In this document: positions 49,856 to 57,732 of the stretch, piece after piece
How the letters are laid out: every line of letters starts with the position of its first letter
How positions within the stretch are numbered: the first letter of the stretch is position 1
Assembly: GCA_022486815.1 (NCBI GenBank)
Contig: JAKVJW010000010.1
Location: 29,473 to 93,472 of the forward strand
DNA from: Prevotella sp.
Lineage (GTDB): Bacteria; Bacteroidota; Bacteroidia; Bacteroidales; Bacteroidaceae
Length of the DNA: 64,000 nucleotides
Reading direction: 5' to 3'
The notes under the pieces: generated by a model
Told to the model about the DNA's origin: nothing
Database searches by the model: none
The model's input: the letters and a program-made list of their open reading frames with translations, nothing else
Program-made: the position numbers and the translations under genes

Positions 49856-50377
49856 TTATTTTTCAGGACGATCGCCTAATGTCTTAAGCACACCTTGAAT
49901 TGTGTTTTCGCCTGATTGGAGTGCAGATACAACGTTCTTGACTGGAGACTGCAACAATGCTACAACCTCGGCAATCAACTCGTTCTTGGTCTTCAGAGAA
50001 GCCAACTCATCCAGCTTATCAGCTCCAATATAGAAGCTTTCTTCTGCATAAGCAGCACGAAGTGAAGGCTTTTCATCATCCTTATATTCTTTCAAAAGTT
50101 TACCAGGAGCATTAGCAGAATTAGTCAACATTACTGCTGTTGTACCTTTCAAACTATCATATAAAGGACTATAATCCAACTCAGAAGCTTCCATAGCACG
50201 GTGAAGAAGAGTGTTCTTCACTACAACCATTTTAACTTCCTTGGCAAAGCACTTACGACGAAGATTACTTGTAGCCTCTGCATTCAAACCCGTCACATCC
50301 ACTAAATAGAAATGAGGATACTCTGCAAGTTTCTCACCCAGTGCTTTAATAATAGTATCTTTTTGTTCTTTCTTCAT
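49856..50377 (-). CDS. rplJ: Ribosomal protein uL10
   Basis: 173 residues; KEQKDTIIKALGEKL start, VDVTGLNAEATSNLRRKC core and a C-terminal helix that carries L12 dimers. Base of the L12 stalk. Confidence 0.97.
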   Translation of the reverse strand: MKKEQKDTIIKALGEKLAEYPHFYLVDVTGLNAEATSNLRRKCFAKEVKMVVVKNTLLHRAMEASELDYSPLYDSLKGTTAVMLTNSANAPGKLLKEYKDDEKPSLRAAYAEESFYIGADKLDELASLKTKNELIAEVVALLQSPVKNVVSALQSGENTIQGVLKTLGDRPEK

Positions 50378-50395
50378 TTTACAAATGCTTTAGAG

Positions 50396-51088
50396 TTATT
50401 CAACTGATTTAGGATCAATATTGATACCCTTACTCATTGTGCTTGAAAGATAGATACTCTTGATATACGTACCTTTAGAGGCAGCAGGCTTTAACTTGAT
50501 GACCGTAGCGAGGAATGCCTGAGCATTACCACAGATCTGGTCAGCTGTCATACTCACCTTGCCAATAGAAGTATGAATAATACCAGCCTTATCAACCTTG
50601 AAATCAATCTTACCCTGCTTTACTTCTTTCACAGCTTTGGCTACATCCATAGTAACCGTACCGCTCTTTGGATTAGGCATCAAGCCACGAGGACCAAGGA
50701 AACGACCTAATGGTCCTACTTTTCCCATACAAGAAGGCATAGTAATAATGACATCAACATCCAGCCATCCACCTTTAATCTTGTCAATGTATTCATCCAG
50801 ACCTGCAAAGTCAGCACCAGCTGATTTAGCAGCATCTTCCTGATCAGGAGTGCAGAGTGCAAGTACACGTATTTTCTTACCAGTTCCGTTCGGCAGTGAT
50901 ACAACACCACGAACCATCTGATTAGCCTTACGTGGGTCAACGCCCAAGCGTACATCCATATCCAGAGACGCATCAAATTTGGTTGTAGTAATGTCCTTAA
51001 CCAATTCACTTGCCTCTTTCAAAGTATATACCTTCCCTGCTTCAACCTTATCAGCTACTGATTTTTGATTTTTTGTCAGTTTACTCAT
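50396..51088 (-). CDS. rplA: Ribosomal protein uL1
   Basis: 230 residues with two L1 domains; [25 protein letters not shown] is the family signature. Mobile L1 stalk; in E. coli L1 represses rplKA by binding its mRNA. Confidence 0.98.
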   Translation of the reverse strand: MSKLTKNQKSVADKVEAGKVYTLKEASELVKDITTTKFDASLDMDVRLGVDPRKANQMVRGVVSLPNGTGKKIRVLALCTPDQEDAAKSAGADFAGLDEYIDKIKGGWLDVDVIITMPSCMGKVGPLGRFLGPRGLMPNPKSGTVTMDVAKAVKEVKQGKIDFKVDKAGIIHTSIGKVSMTADQICGNAQAFLATVIKLKPAASKGTYIKSIYLSSTMSKGINIDPKSVE

Positions 51089-51101
51089 TTTCTAATTGAA
51101 G

Positions 51102-51548
51102 TTATTTATTTGTTTCAGGGAAGTCCCCTTTTACAGTAATACCCATACTACGAGCAGTTCCTGCCACCATTTTCATTGCAGATTCTACAGTGAAACAGTT
51201 CAAGTCTTTCATTTTGTCCTGAGCGATTGCTTTTACCTGATCCCAGGTAATGCTAGCCACCTTCTGGCGGTTAGGCTGACCAGAGCCACCCTTAACCTTA
51301 GCAGCCTCTACCAGTTGTACAGCAGCTGGAGGAGTCTTGACAACGAAATCGAATGACTTGTCGGTATAGTAAGTGATAACGACAGGCAATACTTTGCCTT
51401 TCTTATCCTGGGTACGGGCATTAAACGCCTTGCAAAATCCCATAATATTGATTCCTTTAGAACCCAAAGCAGGCCCCACAGGAGGAGAAGGATTTGCAGC
51501 GCCACCCTTAATCTGTAATTTGATTAATCCAGCAACTTCTTTAGCCAT
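51102..51548 (-). CDS. rplK: Ribosomal protein uL11
   Basis: 148 residues; [36 protein letters not shown] at the N-terminus and [19 protein letters not shown] at the C-terminus. GTPase-associated centre, needed for (p)ppGpp synthesis by RelA. A folded leader lies in front. Confidence 0.98.
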   Translation of the reverse strand: MAKEVAGLIKLQIKGGAANPSPPVGPALGSKGINIMGFCKAFNARTQDKKGKVLPVVITYYTDKSFDFVVKTPPAAVQLVEAAKVKGGSGQPNRQKVASITWDQVKAIAQDKMKDLNCFTVESAMKMVAGTARSMGITVKGDFPETNK

Positions 51549-51614
51549 TTCTTGTTAATAATTTATTTGATTTACATTCAGGTCTGCAGAGTGGAAGCCT
51601 CCGAAACCCATATT

Positions 51615-51650
51615 AGAATGAACGTATTGCAACATTATACGATTCATTCT
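51615..51650 (-). promoter_or_regulatory. Hairpin in the nusG-rplK leader
   Basis: On the minus strand AGAATGAA pairs with TTCATTCT and, inside it, CGTAT with ATACG, around a 9-base loop. It has no T-tail. It lies in the 111-base gap before rplK, where L1 autoregulation acts in other bacteria. Confidence 0.45.
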
Positions 51651-51659
51651 ATTTATTAA

Positions 51660-52208
51660 TTATTCCTTTTCAACTTGATTAAAACCAAGTTCTAATGGAG
51701 TTTTTCTTCCGAATATTTTCACCATTACCTTCAACTTATGTTGCCCGGCATTTACTTCATCAATAACGCCACTAAAACCACTGAAAGGTCCGTCAACAAC
51801 TTTTACAGTTTCATCAACCGTAAAGAGATTATCGTCATTTTCCTCAAATTCAGTACTTTCTGCAGTACCTAGCATACGATTAATTTCAGATTGAGAAACA
51901 GGAGAAGGATGATCTAATCCGCCTAAAACACCAAGTACATTTGGCATAAAACGCAACGCAGAAACCACTTCTTCGTTGTTGCCCAAATCAGCTTGAACGA
52001 AGACATAACCCGGCATTGAATTTTTTTCCTTTACCACACGTTTTCCTGCACGAATAGACGCATGCTTTTCCGTTGGGATCATAACTTGCGACACATGATC
52101 GGCTAACAAAGTATTATGATTCATCTCAGAGTCAACATACTCCTTCACTTTGGATTCCTTGCCGCTGACTACCTTGAGCACATACCAGTTGTTTTTTGAT
52201 TCTGTCAT
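51660..52208 (-). CDS. nusG: Transcription factor NusG
   Basis: 182 residues: the NGN domain (NNWYVLKVVSGKESKVKEYV ... MPGYVFVQADLG ... RFMPNVLGVLG) and a KOW domain (VDGPFSGFSGVIDEVNAGQHKLKVMVKIFGR). Couples polymerase with the ribosome. Its place after secE and before rplK confirms it as the housekeeping NusG rather than a UpxY-type antiterminator. Confidence 0.97.
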   Translation of the reverse strand: MTESKNNWYVLKVVSGKESKVKEYVDSEMNHNTLLADHVSQVMIPTEKHASIRAGKRVVKEKNSMPGYVFVQADLGNNEEVVSALRFMPNVLGVLGGLDHPSPVSQSEINRMLGTAESTEFEENDDNLFTVDETVKVVDGPFSGFSGVIDEVNAGQHKLKVMVKIFGRKTPLELGFNQVEKE

Positions 52209-52223
52209 TTTCTGATAAAGAAT

Positions 52224-52415
52224 TTAACCAGGATAAATCACACCCATAATCCATCGGAAGATAAAATCCAAACCAAAGACAATGAGCGCAATGATCAGGG
52301 AAGCAAGTAATACGACATATGCACTGTGAACCAACTCATCACGGGTTGGCCATGTTGTCTTGTGTGCAAGCTCATCATAACAAGCTTTACAGTAATTTAC
52401 CACTTTCTTAAACAT
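52224..52415 (-). CDS. secE: Protein translocase subunit SecE
   Basis: 63 residues from MFKKVVNYCKACYDELAHKTTWPTRDEL; one membrane helix (about 33-55, AYVVLLASLIIALIVFGLDFIF). The longer open frame to 52460 runs into the tRNA-Trp gene and is rejected. Partner of SecY. Confidence 0.95.
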   Translation of the reverse strand: MFKKVVNYCKACYDELAHKTTWPTRDELVHSAYVVLLASLIIALIVFGLDFIFRWIMGVIYPG

Positions 52416-52427
52416 TTTGTTTCGTTT

Positions 52428-52503
52428 TGGCACGGGTTGAAAGACTCGAACTCTCGACACCTGGTTTTGGAGACCAGTGCTCTACCAACTGAGCTAAACC
52501 CGT
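52428..52503 (-). tRNA. tRNA-Trp (CCA)
   Basis: 76 bases with the 3' CCA encoded. The anticodon arm is CTGGT-CTCCAAA-ACCAG, giving anticodon CCA; the T arm has GAGTTCGAGTC. It lies between tuf and secE and is read in the same direction, so it is cut out of the shared transcript. Confidence 0.97.
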
Positions 52504-52564
52504 AAAGAAATCTCCACTACAAGTTGCAGCGGAGACTTGTATATTCAATCATTGGATGAGTTCA

Positions 52565-53770
52565 TTAACCTTGTTCTTTGACATCGTCAAGAATCTCGGT
52601 AATCTGACCAGAACCAACTGTACGGCCACCCTCACGAATAGCGAAGCGAAGACCTATATTCAAAGCTACCTTATAAATCAAGGTTACTTCAATCTCAGTA
52701 TTGTCACCAGGCATTACCATTTCAACTCCCTCAGGAAGTTGAATTTCACCAGTACAATCCATTGTACGAAGGTAGAACTGAGGACGATAGTGATTACCGA
52801 ATGGGGTATGACGGCCCCCTTCTTCTTTCTTCAGCACATAGATAGAAGCTTTAAAGTGGTCATGAGGAGTAATTGTACCCGGGTGTGTAACAACCATACC
52901 ACGTTTGCATTCTTCCTTATCAATACCACGAAGGAGCAAACCGACATTATCACCAGCTTCACCTTCTGCTAAAGTCTTACGAAACATTTCAACACCGGTA
53001 ATAACCGATTTTTTATTTTCGCCTAAGCCAAGAAGCTCTACTTCATCACCGATTTTGCACTCACCAGTTTCAATACGACCAGTTGCAACAGTACCACGAC
53101 CAGTAATAGAAAAGACATCCTCTACTGGCATCAGGAACGGTTTATCCAAATCACGCTTTGGAGTCTGAATCCAAGTATCAACGATATCCATCAACTTTTT
53201 AACGGAATCAACCCATTTTGGAACATCATTCAAAGCACCTAAAGCTGATCCACGAATAATAGGGGTATCATCCTCATAGCCATATTGTTCAAGGATCTCA
53301 CGAGTTTCCATTTCTACCAATTCCAGCATTTCCTCATCGTCAACGAGGTCACACTTATTCAAGTAAACCACAAGACGAGGAACGTTTACCTGACGTGCCA
53401 ACAAGACATGTTCACGTGTCTGAGGCATTGGACCGTCAGTAGCAGCAACTACTAGAATAGCACCATCCATCTGAGCAGCACCTGTAACCATGTTCTTCAC
53501 ATAATCGGCGTGACCCGGGCAGTCTACATGTGCATAATGACGAGCCTTAGTCTCATATTCAATATGAGCAGTGTTAATGGTAATACCACGCTCTTTCTCT
53601 TCAGGAGCATTATCAATCTGATCGAACGATTTCACTTCCTCTTTAGAACCAAGCTCTTCGTGCAGCACCTTGGAGATGGCAGCAGTCAAAGTAGTCTTAC
53701 CGTGGTCGACATGACCAATCGTACCAATGTTAACATGCGGTTTGGTACGTACGAATTCTTCCTTAGCCAT
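52565..53770 (-). CDS. tuf: Elongation factor Tu
   Basis: 401 residues. GTPase motifs GHVDHGKTT (19-27), DCPGHADYV and NKCD are intact, as are the switch I residues ([13 protein letters not shown]). Brings aminoacyl-tRNA to the ribosome. The only tuf copy in the window; its C-terminus has a few more residues (DDVKEQG) than usual. Transcribed with four tRNA genes in front. Confidence 0.99.
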   Translation of the reverse strand: MAKEEFVRTKPHVNIGTIGHVDHGKTTLTAAISKVLHEELGSKEEVKSFDQIDNAPEEKERGITINTAHIEYETKARHYAHVDCPGHADYVKNMVTGAAQMDGAILVVAATDGPMPQTREHVLLARQVNVPRLVVYLNKCDLVDDEEMLELVEMETREILEQYGYEDDTPIIRGSALGALNDVPKWVDSVKKLMDIVDTWIQTPKRDLDKPFLMPVEDVFSITGRGTVATGRIETGECKIGDEVELLGLGENKKSVITGVEMFRKTLAEGEAGDNVGLLLRGIDKEECKRGMVVTHPGTITPHDHFKASIYVLKKEEGGRHTPFGNHYRPQFYLRTMDCTGEIQLPEGVEMVMPGDNTEIEVTLIYKVALNIGLRFAIREGGRTVGSGQITEILDDVKEQG

Positions 53771-53857
53771 AGCTTAATATTCTTTATTTATAAATGATTA
53801 ATCCAAATAACTTTGGTTTTTCTTCAAGGCAACCATCATAAAATAGTACCGAAGCAG

Positions 53858-53929
<72 letters not shown>

Positions 53930-53940
53930 GTGGAGATTAG

Positions 53941-54013
53941 AGCGGAAAACGGGACTCAAACCCGCGACCCCCAGCTTGGAAGGCTAGTGCTCTATCAACT
54001 GAGCTATTTCCGC
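53941..54013 (-). tRNA. tRNA-Gly (TCC)
   Basis: 73 bases; anticodon loop CTTCCAA gives TCC. Acceptor stem GCGGAAA / TTTCCGC. CCA is not encoded. Confidence 0.95.
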
Positions 54014-54030
54014 AAAGTTATCTACTGAAG

Positions 54031-54113
54031 TGGGTAGTGATGGATTCGAACCACCGAAGGCGTAAGCCAGCAGATTTACAGTCTGCCCCATTTGGCCACT
54101 CTGGTAACTACCC
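54031..54113 (-). tRNA. tRNA-Tyr (GTA)
   Basis: 83 bases, class II with a long variable arm. The anticodon arm GCAGA-CTGTAAA-TCTGC gives GTA. Acceptor GGGTAGT / ACTACCC. CCA is not encoded. Confidence 0.95.
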
Positions 54114-54158
54114 TAAAAAATATCTGCGTCACCTATTATATATAGTATCCGCTTTTCG

Positions 54159-54232
54159 AGCCTCTTGTCGGATTCGAACCAACGACCCCGAGATTACAAA
54201 TCACGTGCTCTGGCCAACTGAGCTAAAGAGGC
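54159..54232 (-). tRNA. tRNA-Thr (TGT)
   Basis: 74 bases; anticodon loop TTTGTAA gives TGT. The acceptor GCCTCTT pairs with AAGAGGC; one T-T mismatch lies in the anticodon stem. First gene of the tRNA-tuf transcript. Confidence 0.93.
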
Positions 54233-54284
54233 ATTTCTTTGCAGCCTTTCAAACCGCCCTGCTTTCACTTTTGGTAAACGGCTG

Positions 54285-54316
54285 CAAAGATACAGTTTAT
54301 TTTTTTATCTTCCAAA
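54285..54316 (-). promoter_or_regulatory. Promoter of the tRNA-tuf-secE-nusG-rpl transcript
   Basis: On the minus strand: TTTG at 54316-54313, 20-bp spacer, TATCTTTG at 54292-54285, about 45 bases before the first tRNA: a perfect consensus match. Confidence 0.88.
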
Positions 54317-54332
54317 TTTTTTATGTGTTTTT

Positions 54333-54632
54333 TTACCTTCCACGCATCTTTTCCTTAAATTTAGTCAACTGGATTTTCAACGAATCAATAGCCTGATCTA
54401 CACTCTCTTCGAAAGTATCACATGTTTTCTCCGCATGCATCTGACAACCGGGAGCCGTCACTGTAATATCAGTCTCCTTATTTAATATTGTAGCAGGTTT
54501 AACAACTTTAAGTTGAACTTCGACTTTCTGTATACCGTCATAAGTCTTTTCCAACTTAACCATCTTTTTCTGAATAAAAGCCTGCAACTTTTCTGTAGCA
54601 TCGAAATGAATCGACTGAATCTTAATTTCCAT
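54333..54632 (-). CDS. hpf: Short-form hibernation promoting factor
   Basis: 99 residues of the HPF/RaiA family (MEIKIQSIHFDATEKLQAFIQKK start). Binds the 30S decoding centre in resting cells; without a C-terminal extension it is the short form that works with 100S factors (family knowledge). GGAGG lies 7 bases before the ATG at 54632 and overlaps a longer in-frame TTG start, so it decides the start. Follows xerC in the same direction. Confidence 0.93.
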   Translation of the reverse strand: MEIKIQSIHFDATEKLQAFIQKKMVKLEKTYDGIQKVEVQLKVVKPATILNKETDITVTAPGCQMHAEKTCDTFEESVDQAIDSLKIQLTKFKEKMRGR

Positions 54633-54653
54633 AGTAACCTCCAATTTTAAGGA

Positions 54654-55535
54654 TTAAGCCCTGGGATGGGCATTTTTATATACTCGTTTTAACTGTTCAA
54701 AAGTAGTATGCGTATAGATTTCCGTCGTGGAAAGAGAAGCATGTCCCAGCAGTTTCCTCAGACTTTCAAGGCCAGTGTCGTGGTTCAACATTGCTGTAGC
54801 AAAAGTATGACGAAGCACATGAGGAGTACGTTCTTTTAACGAACAAACTTTAGACAGGTTTTTCCTAACATCATAGCGTACTTTTTCGTTTTTCATCCGT
54901 CCCCCATAGTCAGAAAGGAAAAGAGCTTTCGAGCACTTTGTCACGCTATGATCGCGTAACAAAATATAATTCTCAAGTGTTGTATTGAGTTCTTCTCCAA
55001 AAGGTATAATGCGCTGTTTGTTTCGCTTTCCGGTGACTTTCAGCTGGTGATTTTGGAAATCCACTGCCTCATCATCAAGTCCGGTCAACTCTGACAGTCG
55101 GATACCCGTTTCATAAAATGTCATGATGATAGTTCGTGTACGCACATCAGCATAATTATCCATCGCCCACATCTTCGGATCCAAGATTTCATTCATCTCA
55201 CTTTCTTTCAAGAACTGAGGCAAAGGTTTACTTTTTTTCGGGCCTTGAACAGAATGTGAAGGGTCAGAATCTACTTTTTTTCGAGATAAGGCAAAACGAT
55301 AAAAGGAACGCACCGCACTCAATCTTCTATTGATTGAAGACGCAGAGTTCCCTTTATCCATCATACTCTCCATCCAATCCCGGATGATATCAGAATCTAT
55401 TGACTCCCAAGAGAGATGTGTATCTAAATTTTTAAAAAACGCCTTAAAAGTCCGAAGGTCATCGCCATATCTAGCGACCGTCAAATCCGAACGATTAAGT
55501 TCAAATTTCAGATAGTTTAAAAATTCTTCTATCAT
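54654..55535 (-). CDS. xerC: XerC-like tyrosine recombinase
   Basis: 293 residues. N-terminal SAM-like core-binding domain (about 1-85), catalytic domain with the full set: R in TGIRLSELTGL, Lys in the beta-hairpin, H-x2-R in HVLRHTFAT, H in LLGHASLSTTE, and the nucleophile Y in IYTHTTFEQL. Length fits XerC/XerD, which resolve chromosome dimers at dif. It lies between rpsU and hpf, a core setting, so it is unlikely to belong to a mobile element. XerC and XerD cannot be told apart by eye. Confidence 0.92.
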   Translation of the reverse strand: MIEEFLNYLKFELNRSDLTVARYGDDLRTFKAFFKNLDTHLSWESIDSDIIRDWMESMMDKGNSASSINRRLSAVRSFYRFALSRKKVDSDPSHSVQGPKKSKPLPQFLKESEMNEILDPKMWAMDNYADVRTRTIIMTFYETGIRLSELTGLDDEAVDFQNHQLKVTGKRNKQRIIPFGEELNTTLENYILLRDHSVTKCSKALFLSDYGGRMKNEKVRYDVRKNLSKVCSLKERTPHVLRHTFATAMLNHDTGLESLRKLLGHASLSTTEIYTHTTFEQLKRVYKNAHPRA

Positions 55536-55661
55536 ACGCCGTTATATTCTCTCAGTCCAACCTCCACTTATGTGAAGAATACTACGCTGATCTGATTTTA
55601 TGGTAATAACAGCGAATTTACAAACAATTCTTTAAACCACCAAATTTTCCCAAAGAAATTT

Positions 55662-55853
55662 CTATTCTTCTTCAGCGCGCAACTTCTGTACGTAGATGGC
55701 ATGCTCCAACTTGAGTCTCTTCTTCACAGAAGGTTTGTCATACTGCTGACGTGTACGGAGTTCTTTTACGACACCCGTTTTCTCAAATTTTCTTTTGAAC
55801 TTTTTCAAAGCTCTCTCGATGTTTTCGCCATCTTTAACTGGTACGATGATCAT
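55662..55853 (-). CDS. rpsU: Ribosomal protein bS21
   Basis: 63 residues; MIIVPVKDGENIERALKKF, then KRKFEKTGVVKELRTRQ. In Bacteroidetes bS21 helps hide the anti-Shine-Dalgarno end of 16S rRNA (published for Flavobacteria). The 55 bases in front of this gene show no GGAGG. First gene of the rpsU-xerC-hpf group. Confidence 0.97.
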   Translation of the reverse strand: MIIVPVKDGENIERALKKFKRKFEKTGVVKELRTRQQYDKPSVKKRLKLEHAIYVQKLRAEEE

Positions 55854-55976
55854 GCTTTTTTTGTTTTTAAATTTTAATGATTCTACTTATTTTCCATAAT
55901 CCGCAGAGGACCATTACTTCTCTATCCCGAGAATCTGATCTTACGTAAAAGCATCCTTTCTGATACTTTGCGAGCG

Positions 55977-56008
55977 CAAAATTACAGTTTATTTATCAAA
56001 TAGCCAAA
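55977..56008 (-). promoter_or_regulatory. rpsU promoter
   Basis: On the minus strand: TTTG at 56008-56005, 20-bp spacer, TAATTTTG at 55984-55977. Leader about 120 bases. Confidence 0.85.
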
Positions 56009-56073
56009 ATTTTGAAGAAATATTTAACCCTTTTACAGAAAAATCCATCACAAAGGTATTATTTTCTTCATTA

Positions 56074-56107
56074 TAAGCCCGTAAGAGCCTGATTCTTACA
56101 GAGCTTA
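56074..56107 (-). terminator. Hairpin after the beta-helix lipoprotein gene
   Basis: Two nested stems, TAAGC/GCTTA and GTAAGA/TCTTAC, 7 bases after the stop codon. There is no T-run, so termination is uncertain. Confidence 0.4.
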
Positions 56108-56113
56108 CAGATT

Positions 56114-57655
56114 TCAATAGTCCGTGTTTTCCGGATCAAAATTGGTCCAACCTGTCATCCAGTCATCACCATTGCTAAATGCACCGATATAGTTTACTTT
56201 TGTAAACCAAGAAGCAAGTCCATCAAAGGATGCTTCATTCAAAACGGGGCTCCCTGCTGCGGGCATATAGCCATTGATAAGATTCAGGGATGTCACATCA
56301 GCAAAGGTCTTATTACCAAGTTGCTGGTTAAACCAAGAACAAGAGAAACTCTTCTGGGTCGCATCATAAATTGGTTGAGCATTACCATCGTAACCAGTTA
56401 CACGCTCATCAAGGTAACTATTGTTGGCATCAGAGCCATTGACATCCATAGAGGAAAACCAAACATGCTGAATTTTCAGCAGACCTTTTGTTGCAGCTCC
56501 TTGCGTATCTCCCTTCTGATTATCCAAGAGCAAGCCAATAGGCCATCCGATAGCAATTGAATTATAACAGTTGAGCCGGGAATTACGACGAATCTGCATA
56601 GCTGCCTGAAATTTCCCCAAAGAGGAACCATTATTCGGGTTCATATTTCCACCTGTAATATAAGAAGATGAATTCTGAAAATTATGATCTCCATATTTCG
56701 GACCCACCAAGGTCATATTAGAGAAAGTGGCTGTAGTATAAGGCTCCACTGTTGATCCATCAGCACAATTATCACTTTCAAAGCCATTGCTTTGAGAAAG
56801 ATCTGCGATCTTCGGATCTCTTATTGCCAGACCAAACTGGACCTTACCTGAAAAGCCATCATCTGTATCGAAATCATCATCCCAGCCATGATAAGCAATC
56901 AAGTACTTACAACTGACTGAACCTCCGAACCATTCGTAAGAATCATCATTGGAATAAGACACCTGGATGTGATCAATTGTGGTACCACTTCCAACTGATC
57001 CAAAAGTTAGGCCATTTATTTCCCTATTAGTCTCGAAAGGATAACCTGCAAATTCGATTCGAACATATTCCAGGGATCCAGAGTTATCACTGTCATCATT
57101 GCCACCATGTTTGGTTCTGGGACCACCTTCTATTTGCATCTCTGTCTGGTTGTTTTTAGCTTTTCCACAAAGAATGATTCCACCCCAGTCACCAGGTTTT
57201 CTATTCCCCTTGGCCTGAGCTGAGGTGAAGATGATCGGAGCATTAACGGTACCCTGTGCATAAAGTTTTCCGCCACGTTCAGCTATTAAAGCGGCTTTTG
57301 TAGCCTTATCCCCCTTAATGATTGTTCCCGGCTGAATAGTTAATGTAGCCCCATTAGCGATATAAACCCAACCCTTAAGGTTATACGTACCCTTTTTCAG
57401 AGTTTGATTACCCGTGAAGACAAATTCTTGGTCACCATTACCAATATCTGAACCTGTAGAATCTGCCACACCATTATTAAAGAGGATATGGTTACAAGCT
57501 TTCAATCCTCCATCCGTTGACCAAACATAACCTGAACCGGTATTGGCTGTAGGGCCCTCCGTAGAGCTATCATTACTACTGCAGGCCGTCAGCACTGACA
57601 AAAACATCAAGATGTTCAGGCATCCTAAAACTTTCTTTCTTTTCATTTTCTTCAT
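56114..57655 (-). CDS. Beta-helix surface lipoprotein next to a TonB receptor
   Basis: 513 residues from the ATG at 57655 (57670 and 57646 are alternatives). The lipobox L-T-A-C25 gives a lipoprotein. After a Ser/Asn-rich spacer (SSNDSSTEGPT) comes a right-handed parallel beta-helix-like body: short repeating strands with Asn/Gly turns, such as NGATLTIQPGTIIKGDKATKAALIAERGGKLYAQG. Aromatic residues (WFGG, GWDDDFDTDDG) cluster in the middle. I recognise no catalytic site. It lies 77 bases downstream of a TonB-dependent receptor on the same strand, so it is probably a surface binding partner of that receptor. It is not SusD-like. Confidence 0.75.
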   Translation of the reverse strand: MKKMKRKKVLGCLNILMFLSVLTACSSNDSSTEGPTANTGSGYVWSTDGGLKACNHILFNNGVADSTGSDIGNGDQEFVFTGNQTLKKGTYNLKGWVYIANGATLTIQPGTIIKGDKATKAALIAERGGKLYAQGTVNAPIIFTSAQAKGNRKPGDWGGIILCGKAKNNQTEMQIEGGPRTKHGGNDDSDNSGSLEYVRIEFAGYPFETNREINGLTFGSVGSGTTIDHIQVSYSNDDSYEWFGGSVSCKYLIAYHGWDDDFDTDDGFSGKVQFGLAIRDPKIADLSQSNGFESDNCADGSTVEPYTTATFSNMTLVGPKYGDHNFQNSSSYITGGNMNPNNGSSLGKFQAAMQIRRNSRLNCYNSIAIGWPIGLLLDNQKGDTQGAATKGLLKIQHVWFSSMDVNGSDANNSYLDERVTGYDGNAQPIYDATQKSFSCSWFNQQLGNKTFADVTSLNLINGYMPAAGSPVLNEASFDGLASWFTKVNYIGAFSNGDDWMTGWTNFDPENTDY

Positions 57656-57732
57656 TTTATTAAATTCCATACCATTAAACTATATTTTGAGAGACCTAAA
57701 TTTATCAATTACTATTATCCTTCTATTTTCTT

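Noticed and set aside
51660..52208. UpxY-type capsule antiterminator
   Set aside because: Position between secE and rplK and overall motifs identify the housekeeping NusG.
54654..55535. Integrase of a mobile element inserted near the tRNA cluster
   Set aside because: The tyrosine recombinase lies between rpsU and hpf in a core setting, has XerC length, and no attachment repeats or cargo genes are seen around the tRNAs.
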